Of a stretch of DNA of 64,000 nucleotides, positions 31,718 through 43,900 are shown one piece after another. The notes under the pieces are model-generated. The model did no database searches and was not told the origin of the DNA. It worked only from the letters and a program-made list of their open reading frames with translations. The DNA comes from Diploscapter coronatus (taxonomy: Eukaryota > Nematoda > Chromadorea > Rhabditida > Rhabditidae), in NCBI GenBank assembly GCA_964036155.1, contig OZ038423.1, positions 25,187,249 to 25,251,248 of the forward strand. The letters are read 5' to 3'. Each line of letters begins with the position of its first letter. Within the stretch, counting starts at the first letter, position 1. The position numbers and the translations under genes are program-made.

Positions 31718-34377
31718 CTATTCTTCATATTTCGAATTTTCACCGGTGCATTCGGAAAGTAGTTCGAGAAGTTTCCGGGAGTGTTTGAGTTTTTCAAGGT
31801 CGACAAATCCACCAACAAACTTTCCGCAAATGAAGATCTTGAAAATAAAAAATAATGGCAAGACAAAAATATATGAATAAAAAGAAAATGTATAATAATA
31901 AAATATAAATTGTAAAAGTATAAAATAGTTTGTTAAAATTTGACTTTAAAAGCATAAAAATGAATGATTTATACCTGAGGAACACTGGTAACCGAGGTTT
32001 TATAAACGAGTCCATTCACGATTCCAGAATAATCAGCACTTTTCGACTCCCGCTTCAGTAAGCCTAGGTTGCATTCCTGCAATTAATAAATATTTTAATT
32101 TTTAGATTGTTTTTGTTAGTCATAAATGAAGAGGAATAGATAAATTCTATTTTGGTTTAAATTTTCTTTTTATTATGGATATGAAAAAGATTACTATATG
32201 ACACGTTATTCATAAAAATCGAGTATGGGGTGGTACCCAAGAAGTTGACCCTCAAATTTCGAGTTGATTTCTTGTCCCTGGGGGTTTTCGACTACGCTGA
32301 TGACGAATCTGACGGTTAAAACCCGATCCGATCACTTGTTCCGCATGTTCCGGAAGGTCCGCATCCAATAGCTTTTAAAAATTCTATTTTCGTTATTCGG
32401 CATGTAAAAAATTCAATTTTGGTATCAAAATGCTCGCAGAGACTAGCTGAGCACGATTCTGAAAGGATCTCGTCGAAATGACACCGAATAAGGAAGTTAC
32501 GATGCAAGTAGTGAAACATGTGGAAAATGTCATATTGATTTTTTCTCTTTTTTTAATTCTTATTTTTTAAAAAGCCCCAGGTTCCGTGAGTTATTTATAC
32601 TTGGAAGTAGCCCAGGTCTTCTAGTTTCTGGAACACTTGGCCGTTTTCCTATCGACTGCCCGCTAGCGAAGAAATTCCACTTCTTCGAAGAGTTGTCATT
32701 ACTCATTTTTACCTAATTTAATTTCAAAAATTCATATCTCCCTGTGTGTGCGCATTTTGGAATAAGGTCCAGAACGAAAGTTAATCACCATGTCCACCTA
32801 CACAACATACTGAAAGAACAAATTTTTTCCAACGCCATTTACGCGTAAACACAGTACGGGTATATTGGGTAACTTCGGATAATTTTTCCCGCCAAAATTA
32901 ATTTCTAAAATTTTTTTTATATTTTTATTTTATTCTTCTACTCAATATCTACAAAATAAAACAATAATCATACAATTTGATGTGAAATACAACAAGATAT
33001 GAATTTTGAGGCAATAGCATGTTTGTAAAATGCATTTGGAATTTGTTTTCATTGATGAAGCTAACTGATCCAAATAAAAAATTATATTTTTCTGAAACAA
33101 ATCCTAATTTAAATAAGTTTCGAATATTCTCATATAATAAACACCTCTATTTTACCACGATTTTCGACCATTTTCAAGACTAATAAGCACATTGTATTCG
33201 CGTCCTACAATGCTGAGTGAATGAAAAAAAAATTAGTAATATGACACCGAAAGATCATTCAATTGTGAGGTAATACGAAGAGTGAGAAATTGGTGTTGTA
33301 AATTGAATATGCATGCATATCACAATAATCTAATTAATTTTGGCAGTTTTATATATAGGCAGTGTTTTCGAGCTACACATTTTTTAAAAAGTTAGCTAGT
33401 TGATTATTATTTATTAATCGAATAAACATCTTTATCTTCAGGATAGATATTGTTAGTATGATGCTTTATTTTCTGATATTTATTATGAATACATAATCGA
33501 TACATTTATAAAAAAAAATATTGAATATTGAATATTAGCCCATAAACAATACGAAATGAACACAGTCAGAAAGCTTATACTTGGCGCTCCAATAATATGA
33601 CATTATTTGAATAAATGTGCTTCCCCGGTCCGTTATTGAATTATATGCAAACGTATTATAACATCCGCTAAGAAAATGTCGATTTTTTATTGCGACTATC
33701 ATCGTATGGTTTTCAAAGCTTTTCAATCGCATTTTGTTAACGTAATCCATTCTTCTTATTATCTCTTTGACATTCTGGTAAGCATAATATACTCTGCAAG
33801 AAGATTAATTAATAAATATTGTTTTTTCGAGAGAAAGTCAACATTCGAGCCGAAATTGGTATTAATTTTGATGATAAATAGAGAATGACTCAAAAAGAAG
33901 CAAGACAAAGTGTAATTTTGAATCTCGACTTTATCTCCATCCAACGTTATGTACTAAAGGATCAAGTTGAAGTTTAAATGGCTAATTCGTTAAATTGAAA
34001 TTGGCAAATATGTCGAATATTCTTAAGAGTGAATGTCAGGTAGGATCAAAGTGATGTGGAATAGGGGTCCACTGATTTCGTTGATTTTCATATGGTTTGT
34101 TCAAACCGTGTGGAAATCAGCGAAATCGGTGGACCCCTATTCCGCACCTCTTCCTTGTGAATTTGATTCTTGCTGATATTCACTCTTAAATGCATAAAAT
34201 TCTATGAAATTATAGCTTTCTATTTGCATCTACATCTTTTTTCATTTTTCATCTGCAATATCCACTTGACATCTATATCTATATATTCTAATTTTATATA
34301 ATTCTAAATCTAAAAATTAACATCCTTACCTTTGATGGTAATTGTAATTTACTGAAAAAATTCTTGATTGTACTCAT
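31718..34377 (-). CDS. glutaredoxin-like small protein lacking visible CxxC motif
   Basis: Exons 34377-34330, 32076-31975, 31837-31718 encode 89 aa (270 nt). The last exons read TSVPQIFICGKFVGGFVDLEKL...LLELLSECTG. This is the C-terminal half of the glutaredoxin fold, with the cis-proline TVPQ-type loop and the GG glutathione-contacting turn. The N-terminal beta-alpha unit with the CPYC active site is not in the modelled exons. Either an exon is hidden in the 2.25-kb first intron, which is full of repeats, or this is a catalytically inactive short relative. The linkage of the first exon (MSTIKNFFSKLQLPSK) is inferred from strand, phase and good splice sites. Confidence 0.55.
32205..32740. mobile_element. 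family R1 element, third copy
   Basis: The left end TATATGACACGTTATTCATAAAAA resembles the R1 terminal repeat. The interior follows the 17333 copy (GGGTGGTACCCAAGAAGTTG to GACTGCCCGCTAGCG). The right terminal repeat is missing or diverged. It lies in the first intron of the glutaredoxin-like gene. Confidence 0.8.
33000..33181. repeat. dispersed repeat, copy 2 of 2
   Basis: It matches 9926-10125 in the same orientation with scattered substitutions and one deletion of about 20 bp. Confidence 0.8.
34021..34191. repeat. palindromic element
   Basis: The inner arms GGAATAGGGGTCCACTGATTTCG and CGAAATCGGTGGACCCCTATTCC are nearly perfect. The outer blocks CTTAAGAGTGAATGTCAG and CTGATATTCACTCTTAAA also pair. 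A half copy lies at 17992-18075. Confidence 0.8.
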
Positions 34378-36340
34378 TGGTTTCTTTGTTGTTGATGAGT
34401 CATTTGTATCTTAATTCAGTTCGAAATATGACGATTTAGACGTTGAGATTTGTCCAATTTAGACGGACATTATTTGAGTTGATATACGATATCTAAAATT
34501 CATATTTTTAAGTTGAACAATCGATCCTAGGATAGGAAATAGAAGAAATGATTGCTGTTTGAGAGATGTTTAGAAGAAATAGTTGTAGATATGAAAATTT
34601 GAGAAATAACTATTGAAAAAGTAAACAATTTTCCTTCTTAAAATAATGATTTGGAAGTGAAAGTAACTCTATTTAAATGACATATCAAGCTGAGATTCGG
34701 AATATACAAATTGAAACTAAAAATAAGTGAGCAAGAAAAGGAAAAATGACCATTCATAGAAGACGAAAACTGAGAATTGAATGAAAAGGATAAAGAACTT
34801 GGCAAGTGAATCTTTGGATTACTTACTCGCTATTTCTGCATCTTTTCATCCACTATTTCTCTCTTCATTGATTACATAGCTGATTTTTGGAGATGTGTTG
34901 TGACCGCTTTCAAAAAGCTTTTGGATTAAAATTGTCTTCATGTTTATGATCGTAGTTTGTCTAGCAAATGTGAATGAGGCAGAATTGAGCGGATCTAGAT
35001 TGGGGAAATTAAAGGAGCTAAGAGTTTCGATGAAAATGGTTTAGGTCTAGAATAAAGAGTAAGTAATCAATAAATGATGCCAAAACGTAAACTAATATCG
35101 AAGTTGTTCATGCTTTGCATCACTTTATTTGCACAAGACTGTGCAATGAAGTTATTAAAAGAAAATTCAAATAAAACTGGTCAGGAACGTTTACATGAAA
35201 CTGCTAGTTGGGCCAATCCTTGAAAATCGATGGAAAAGTCTGTTTTTAGAGTCTAAAGGTCGAGAAAAAACTCGAAAATTCGTTCTGATGGACGCACGCT
35301 TTTGCGCTCCTGATATCATTGATTGAAGAGAAAGTCGATATTCATTCCGCAACTAGAAGCCGGACTTATAGCGAAATAGCGAGTCGAGTAGAAGAGAAAC
35401 GAGACGAATAGTGTAATTTTTGAATGTCCGCATTCTCCCCAATCAATAATAAATTTAGAGAGGCCAAGCGTCCCCTTTTTGAGGGAGAGAAAGAATGCAT
35501 GATTTTTTTCGCCGTTTCAATTATCGTTAATTATCCCGTTAATTAGTAGATAATTTCATGAAACCAAGACACAGATTAGGGTAATAAAATACGCCCGAAA
35601 TGATGGCGTCGTTGGTTTTTCGAAAAAGGCCTTCTGAAGGCATGAACGACGTCGAAACTCTAGTAGCATAACTTTTGATAGGATGAACTGTTTTTGAAAA
35701 TCTAAAACGTTTTGAGTTATTCATGACCTCGGCCATCACACTGGTATTAAATTTATTTAATCCAATCAATTTTAAAAATTCATTTGACCTCTCTAAATAT
35801 ATGGGTAGTAATCGGCCAAATCGAGAGACGACAATGGGAAACGTTCCTTGTTAAAAGGGCTTCAATTAGGGAAAATACAGTATTTCGATCTTGTTTAATT
35901 CATGCAGGTCAGCTTCATTTTGCGAAGAATAGCGTTTTCAGATATGCGGATGTAACCAAATAGACAGCTGGACGCTTCATCGAATTAAACGTCCAATATC
36001 GAAGATCGACTTCAAAACAGACAATCAAACCAAATTCGATCATTTCTATCCATTTTCTTAATGCAAATAAAACTTACCGAAAGCGGAAAGATAGTGTTCG
36101 ACGCCATTTGCAATGTTATCGTTTGAAAAATCATGGTTCGTGAATTTTTAGCTAACTTTTCGACTATTTTTATGCCTTTCATTCACCATGCTGAGCAACG
36201 TTACGTTATCTCTAACGCATGTTTCTTCTTTGTCTAGTTTTGCTCGTTTTATCGTTCATTTTTGTTTATGCAAATAATTTTCTATTTTTATCAGATCTGG
36301 CAATTTTTAGATTTTTTTTAATTCCCAAATATAATTCAAT
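34378..36340. other. gene-free interval between glutaredoxin-like gene and gene B
   Basis: No coding frame with splice support, and no recognised RNA gene or element. It presumably carries divergent promoters for the flanking genes. Confidence 0.5.
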
Positions 36341-39323
36341 ATGGGTAACGATGAGTCGACAGTAAGCTTTAAAAATTAAAAGCCTATTTTGAATTTGACG
36401 TATTTTGTTGAGAACGCTGACTAACATTAAACCACTTTATATGAAGTTATTTCTAAAATTCTATTGAAAATAAATCTTCATTGAAGAATTTAGCAGATTA
36501 AAATCTAAATTGAATTTTCCTAATCATGATTTCAAATTGCTGATGATTTTTTTAGATTCAAGACAAAGAGAGTGAGATTGAGGAAAACAAGAATAGGCGA
36601 GAAAAAGAATTACGACAGGCGCAAGAGGACAATCGGCGAAGATTGGAGGTCAGGATTTAATTTTTTTAGCGAAAAATTGAGGAAATTTGAAATTTTCAGG
36701 AAGCGAAACGGGAAAATGAACGTCAACAGCGTAAAATGGAAGAACAGCGGAAGGCAGAGGAACGTAGGTTAAAGGAAGAAAAAGAAAAAGTAAGTTCGAT
36801 TTCTTTTTTAATTGAAGATACTCTAAAAAATTCTTATAAGGGGAGACCTTTTCTACCGTCTCCCCGAGAGATTCGGTAGAAAAGATCCCTTTGTTAGGAG
36901 CGTCAGAGAGCAGAAAAACTCAATAGGCTGATGAAAAACTCGCAAGTCACTACCGACGAAATTGTCAAGCTCCAGGAAGCTAGTGCAGAAAAGTCGAGGC
37001 TGGCTAGTGAAACGGAAAAGAGGCATGGAAATTTGTAAATCAACTAATCAAAATATCAAGTTAGACTTTTGAAATTGTTTTGCTGATCCTTAAACCAAAC
37101 TTACCATTGTCCAAAACTCAACTTCGAATCCAAAATATGTTTTGACTAACTATCCACATTCTGAAAAACGAAATACACATCACAAAATCGTGCTGTGTTT
37201 AGAAATGCCGACAAATACCGCGCTGAAATGAGGCGAATAGAGCAAGAACAGAAGAGACATCACGACAACATAATGAAGGACTACAGGGCTAAACTTGACA
37301 AGTACGCCAAGGAGGCTGAAGCTGACAAAAGGGAAGCGAAACGACAGATGGACGAAATGAGGAAGCATAATGAGGTTTATTTATGAAAATTTGAAGCCAT
37401 TTTGAGATGTCTATTTTCAGAACGAGGAAGAGAAGTTGCGGAAGAGGCATACAGATGATATCAAGGAACTCGACGGGAAAGCCAGGAAGGCTGAGGAACG
37501 AAGGGATAAGAATGTATGAAATGAATGAGCCTCTTAACCAAAAATTGGAAGCAAAGATAAATTTAGAAAACCGAGCTCCTTGAAGACCTCTCGAAGCAGC
37601 GCATCGAGATGACTCAAAGGCACGAGAAGGAGAAGTCCGATATGGAAGCGAGGATGCAGAGGGAAGAGGCTCGGCACGAGGAGTTCATAACGCAGCTCGA
37701 CCTACAGATGTCGAAGGATGAGACGGATCACAAGGAGATCATGGGAAAAATCGAAGAACAGATTGTAAGAGATCCTAAATTCTAAAGTTTGAAAATAAGA
37801 AATTGAGACAATTACTAAATGGCGAAGCTCTTTAGTTAGAGATAAACAATAGAATGAGGTTTGGAAGAAATAGTGTAGAAAAGTCACATTCTGCCATATA
37901 GTAATTGGCAGAAATTGATAGTTCAAAGTTTGAAACTGCTATGCCATCACGAATTATAGTTAGACAGACTTGCGCATACAGTAGAGTAAATGCCTCCTTT
38001 CAAAGTTGATAAAAAAAATCCTTAGCTTAGCATCAGGATGAATTTCAGGTGCAAGTGGAAGCCCAGCATAACGAACTTCTCGATCAACGCGCCAAAAGAC
38101 ACAATGAAGACAAGGGAACCGCGATTGGGATTCAAGATCAACTTGGCGCACACACGACGAATGAAACCTTCAATACTAGAGTGATAGCTTCAATCTTTCT
38201 TTAATTATATATTTGAAGTTTCAGATTTCCAAGGCGAAAACCTACGGCAATAAGGTATTGAGAGAGACTGCTGATATTCGTCGTCAGGTAAGAAAACCCT
38301 TCCTTCATCCAGACCTAGGGGAGTCTATTGTCTGAAATTTCTTACGACCTATCCCCTATATTTGATTTTCATAAGACGAAAATGCTTCTTGGGCCCGCTT
38401 TCACCCTAAAATGATGACTTCCATTTCAGGTGGAAAATTTCGTCAGCGAGATCGAGAAAAAGAAGTCGAATAGTAAGGGATTGGAAAAACACAGAGCTGC
38501 CTTCAAGGTAAGAGTGTCTCAGGGAATATTCAGTTGACCAGTAGTGCTCAGTAAAAGTGCTCGTCAGTATGGGAGGCTTACCTGTGTCAAATTTCCCTGA
38601 GGCTGCAAGTTGAAGGTTTTATTTCAAGATAAGTTGTAGTACTCCGCTAAACAGCTCTACGATAGCATAGATGTGCAAAAAAGCTTGATGGTCACCGACA
38701 AAGACAATCTGTCGAGGTCTTCAGTCGATCCAGAAAAAGTGAAACTTGCTGTGGTAAAAAATTATCATAAATTAAGTGATTAATTTATTTCAATTTAGAA
38801 ATTGATTCGTGATTACCTCGAACTGCTCGGCAAGCTTCAGTACATACTCACAAATGTTCAGTATCAGGTCATATTCACAGATGCTCAGAACAGGGTCAGA
38901 CTAGCAGATGTTCAGGATAGGGTCAGAGTCGCAAATGTTCAGAAGCAGGTACTAGTATTAACAAGCTCAGTGTAACCTCAATCAATAATTCCGAGGAAAA
39001 CACCTCTGTAATAATTAAGCTAGCTTTAAAATAAGTGAGATCAAACGTGTAAACCGTTTTAACTAACTATGAAGGATTTATAATGAAGATTTCAGGATCC
39101 CACTCCCAGCACGATTGATACCTTCAAGAACATCGAAAAAGAAATCGATGAACTCAATGATCGACCAATGTCGTTGCTTCCGAACCAACTCAATGCTGTG
39201 AGTGAAACCGCTCTGCAAGCTTCCATGAATCAAATGAATCTCGGCTCGAATCAGAGAAATATGATCGAGAACGGCCAGAACACTTCTGGACAATCGTCTT
39301 CAAACGCTATTAGAGATCAATGA
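36341..39323 (+). CDS. coiled-coil protein B with predicted N-myristoylation site
   Basis: Exons 36341-36361, 36556-36648, 36700-36789, 36898-37034, 37203-37374, 37421-37513, 37567-37764, 38049-38180, 38225-38287, 38430-38507, 38640-38753, 38799-38948, 39096-39323 give 1569 nt (522 aa). The protein starts MGNDEST, an MGxxxS myristoylation pattern. Residues of about 8-330 are a nearly uninterrupted E/K/R/Q coiled coil, followed by a helical region. The penultimate exon holds a 9-residue tandem repeat (NVQxxVxxx), and the tail is Ser/Asn/Gln-rich. Introns contain small palindromes (36838-36892 and about 38309-38395). The layout matches gene A. The function is unknown; a membrane-tethered structural or scaffold role is only an inference. 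Confidence 0.78.
36838..36892. repeat. hairpin element in intron of gene B
   Basis: AAGGGGAGACCTTTTCTACC pairs with GGTAGAAAAGATCCCTTT and occupies half of a 108-bp intron. Confidence 0.6.
38855..38948 (+). repeat. 27-nt in-frame tandem repeat in gene B
   Basis: About 3.5 units of (A)ATGTTCAGNNNNNGGTCA... with 27-nt spacing encode NVQYQVIFT / DAQNRVRLA / DVQDRVRVA / NVQKQ. Confidence 0.75.
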
Positions 39324-39552
39324 CTCAATATTTCACTTATCCAAAGTTAGATGTCGATAAATCGACCTTATTTTTTATATGTTAAAGTAGAGGCCGAAAT
39401 AAACTTATTGACACCTTTGTCGTTTGCTTTTTGTTATTGTATAAGGAGAACAAGGCAGCTTTCTCATCTTCCTTTTCTCTTTTTACCATTTCCCTTGCCT
39501 TGTTTGCTTCTCCCACTTTTGAGTGACATTACAGTCACATTTTATTCACTAT

Positions 39553-39558
39553 AATAAA
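39553..39558 (+). terminator. polyadenylation signal AATAAA
   Basis: Located 230 bp after the stop of gene B on the same strand. Confidence 0.35.
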
Positions 39559-39693
39559 AGGCAAATATGCGATCATTATGTACCATATTTATTTTAAATG
39601 ATAAATGAAATTAATTTTTACCTTCATACAGAAGTAATTAATTTTTATGGATGAAAGTTGAATTAATCCACCAAAATTAGTGAGGTTTAGAAC

Positions 39694-39852
39694 TGCAGGA
39701 TTGTCGATAGGAAAGACATCGAAATTAACATGCAACGGAGTAAAACGAGGAAAATCATTGAGGAGTTCACTACGAAGTTGGATATTCTAGAAGACAGACA
39801 GATTAAAATGAAGTCTAAGATTCAAGAACGAATTCTAACAAGTCGGATATAA
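39694..39852 (+). other. possible coiled-coil exon (alternative 3' exon or relic)
   Basis: After an acceptor-like AACTGCAG the plus strand reads CRIVDRKDIEINMQRSKTRK... and then a Lys/Glu-rich helix ending LTSRI-stop, followed at once by AATAAA. It resembles the coiled-coil family, lies just downstream of gene B and has no partner exon of its own. Confidence 0.3.
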
Positions 39853-39907
39853 TAAATGTTTTATTGAAAGTCGTGAAGATCAGTTTATTTAACCATTTAT
39901 CTATTGT

Positions 39908-40705
39908 TTATCCATCCCACTCGCAGTCTGCCGTGTAATCCGGGTCGAATTTAGGCATCATACTCAATCCTTCCTGCTGGCATTGGAGTATCGAGCCGAT
40001 ATGCTAATTGTTCAGCTTTTTTAAAGAAATATTCAATCCTTCCTACTTTCAAACAAGTCTCATAGCCGAATAGAGTCTTTGTATCGCACGCAGGCACATT
40101 TCCTTGGCAGAATGAAAGGCATTCATTCGGAATTCCTTAGAAAATAGTACGATTATGCTAATTTATGATGAAGACCACCTTTCGTCCTGCAACAGTCAGA
40201 ATTGTCAGACCCATCAGCAGCGCAATATGTCCATGTAGTCAATTGCGACACGCATTTCAGCCCAAGTGTTGCAGTCAACTAATTATTCTAGTTCATTAAT
40301 ATTGTATACTAATTAACCTCTTCAGTGGTAGTGTTGTATCTACAGATCGGAAGACAGAACTTCATGTCATGATCTCCGATTGTGTGGCAGCAGTTCTATA
40401 AAAATCATAAATTCGAATTAGTTTCAGAAAATCAACCTGAATCCTCTGAAAATGTGCATAATCACATGAGCATGCACAATTCTTTCTCAATATCTTCGCT
40501 TGGAGTGTCGATCCAAAACATAAGCCCTGAATGAGCCCTTATTTGGTACAACTCAGGATATATGAAATCCTCGTCAAACCTGTCTGGCCTTATTCATGCA
40601 GAGTTCTTTGTCGTCAGGACAATTGGCTTGCAATTCCTCTATCGTCAATTCAGCTCCATTAGCTTGCTGTAGAATGAAGCAGAGTGTAAAAAGTATGAAT
40701 AACAT
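39908..40705 (-). CDS. secreted DB-module protein with N-terminal ShK-like cysteine motif
   Basis: Exons 40705-40580, 40526-40437, 40395-40318, 40278-40179, 40135-40047, 40003-39908 encode 192 aa (579 nt). A signal peptide (MLFILFTLCFILQQANG) precedes a six-Cys segment with ShK-like spacing (CPDDKELC ... GLC ... NCACSC). The DB module follows, with the typical NCC, C(x)3C, CAADGSDNSDCC and GIPNECLSFCQG blocks, and then a short Cys-containing tail. Known of the family: the DB module is a nematode extracellular domain of unknown function. I chose the ATG directly before the hydrophobic core. The gene starts 270 bp downstream of rpn-5 on the same strand. Confidence 0.85.
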
Positions 40706-40974
40706 GTGGATCGCAGACAAGGCAACTGATTGCAGCTTCGGGTGAAAGGAGACCAAATTAGGTCAGGGAGATTAAAAGATTGCCGATCAATTTCCTATCT
40801 CATTGTCATCATTAACCATGCTTCTTATATCAACATTTTCAAAATAAAACAAAAACCTTTCATTTATATTCAAAGAAAAAAAACCTTTGAAGATCACAAT
40901 AAATTAAAATTTCCAAATGAAGAAGAGATAAGATTTTGACCGGTGCTTGAATTGTTCAATCGATGTTGAGCTGT

Positions 40975-43900
40975 TCAGCTGATCGAGAGGAGATCGAGGT
41001 TCTTGTGCACCATTTGCTCCTTTTGGATGAGATGGGTCACCTGCAAAATTGGGCAATCAAAGGAACAAACATTGCTACTTCGATTGAAAAAGTGTAAGGG
41101 AAAGCTTTTCTATTCACTGCTATTTCGTTAGGATTGAAAACTTGACATTTTCCAAAAGAGGAACGATCACTACGCACGAAAGTATATCATTCCAAGCAAA
41201 AATCTTTTGTGCACAATGATATTTGAAAATAGATCGCCGCGTGCACAAGATTTGTGTTCAGTGGCATAAGCTCCCTTCTCAAGGAATACAGTAATTTAAA
41301 AAAAAATATATATATATCATATTTGGCCTTGCCTTATTGAGAGTGTCAGTGAGTTTGTGGACACCATGGCCCCACTGGTCGAGGACGTCTGTGGTCGATG
41401 ATTTTGCACTCAGGTCGACGATTTTCGAGGGCCGATGAATTCTCCCTTGCACTGCACCAGAGACAATCATTTCGCACAGGAATTTCTCCATTTCCTGCAA
41501 AACAAAAAATTATTTATTTCTTTTCAAAAGCGAGTATTTTTCTTTCGAAGTTTAAAAGAAGATGATTTTTTTCCACAAGTGGGTACACTCCTTCTAAAGT
41601 TTTGATGTATTTCCTCCCAAGCATTATTTCTCTGAGTTCTTCTTATATTTTATCAAATTGAAACACAAGTATTCGCACTCCATTTTCAAGAGCCAAGAAA
41701 AGTCTGACCACTTGTATAATTCACCAGCTTTCTTCTCATTCTTTTCTAAACTTGATGAATTTTACCGCCAATTGATAGTAGTGGATTTTGTTGAATTATA
41801 TTTGTTTAAAAATGAAAATAATTCTCGTCTTACATCGACAGGGAAGTCGATGAGCTCAGCGAGTCTGTCGAAGGAGATGCGAGTGTAGTACTTGGCGATC
41901 ATCCTGAGGTTCTGCTCGCCCACCCTCAGATGGAGGTCAGACCAGTGCTTCTCCCCGTCGGGATTCGAGTCGAACACGCCCGTTGCGGTGCTCGACGACG
42001 TGCCGCGACGCAGCAGCTTCTCGTACGTGTTCAGAATCGCGCCCTTCCACGAGATCAGCTCCTGATTGATGAAAAGGTCCAGCAGAGTCTGCAATTTGAA
42101 TGCATATTTTCAAGAATTGCAAAACTCTCATCTCCTTTATACAGACATAGGCAAGGCTTCATCCAGATATCCCATATGTAGCTTCCCCCTTAGGCCAAAA
42201 TGATCCGCTAAATTCATGTTGTGCACCCCCTTTTATATCGCTTTTCTATAGAAAAAATCGTCTTGCGTACCCCCTCCCATAGAATTTCTCGTTCTGGCTG
42301 AAAGACTACCTCCTAGGTATGCCTCTATAATTCACTCAAGAACACCACCACCAACGTGTAAAGTTCACCCAACTTTTCCGTTTCTACATCTGAAGCTATA
42401 AATCTTGGGAATTTTATAAATTTTAGCGTTGGTCCCTATTGAATTATGTAGGAAGCAGCAAAAAGTATTCAATTCTATTTCAGACCTTGTAATCGGAAAC
42501 ATTCTCGAGTTCTCTCTGCCCGGCGACTCTGTTCATCAGATCCCACTGCTCGTTGTCGTACGGCGCCAGAATGCAGTAGATGATGATTCGCTTCAGAGTC
42601 TGCAATTTGAACATTTATATCTTTTCTGAACAGTAATTCAGATTCCTCCAAAACTGGTCCTGGAGAAAACGACTCGGAATGCCTGACCTCCTTGGATTTG
42701 GTGGGGTCCTGGTTGATTTTGTTGGTGTCGAAGACGGCCCTGTAGTGCTTGCAGATGTCGAGATACGAGCGGTCGTTAAGCGCGATGCGGATCATCAGCT
42801 CGTAGTACTTCAGCTTCATGTCTTGGATCTGCAAATTCCATCTTGATTTTCTCAAGAATGAATAAGGGAGGACCTCATCCTTGTCCGAGTTGAAGAACTT
42901 GACGTTGATTTTCTTGGAGATGATGGACGCGCGAACGAAGTCGGAACGAGCCAAGGACAGACGCATCTGCTCCAACAAGTATTGCACCTTTAAAATTCAG
43001 CATTATCTTGGGTCCATTGTATAATTCATTTATCCCCCTTTTTTACTTTTAATAATCCCATAATTGGGTGACAAGTAGGAGTGGGTGAGTGTGAATAATG
43101 GAATGTCGTTTTCTGGCCTCCTATATAATTCACCAGTTCATCATAACCACCAATTGTAAAGTTTGCCAGTTATTTTTCTTTTTCCTACACTCCACACACC
43201 CATAAAACCTGGTGAATTTCACGAATGACGGTTATGGAGAATTGTCGATTATAGGAGAGCCTTATTTTATGAATGTATTTTCCGGTCATACCTTCTCTTG
43301 AATCTGCATGGATCCGTACGTCTCGACCTGCAGTTCGAGGAGCATGTCGCAGGCCTCGTTGGTTCTGCCCTCAGATTCGAGTTTTTTGACGACGAGCTGA
43401 GTGAGTCTGGCCCGCTCGACCTCCACGTAGATCTTGCCTGCAGTGACTGTGCGCAACGTGTCGATCAGCTTCATGCGCAGTTCCTCTGTGGGCATCTTCT
43501 CGACCATCTCGCAGCAGTCCCGCACCATCTTCGCAATGGCGACTTTGATGAGCAGCCTCTTCTTGCTGTACGACATGATCGTGTCGCACAGCAAGTCCCA
43601 CAGCTGGCCCTCGAAGCACAGTTTCACCTGAACGAGTTCATCACTTTGCAATCGATCTATCTCATTCTTTTCAGCTAAAATCCCCAAAAACCATTTTCAT
43701 ATTCCAACCCCCAGTTTTGATCTCTAAATCATCCTCAGTGTATGGAAAATCTCGGTGATATTTTTTATCCCAACTTTTCAAGGATGTAGGGCGTTTTGTG
43801 AAAAAAACTAAGAGGGTCGTTCTATAATAAACTGAGACGAATTGCAACAAAGAGGAATTAGCACGAGGCTTTCTTCGTTACAAAACGTCTCACTTCTGTA

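Noticed and set aside
43298..43678. Plus-strand open frame of 126 codons opposite rpn-5
   Set aside because: It is the antisense shadow of a highly conserved rpn-5 exon.
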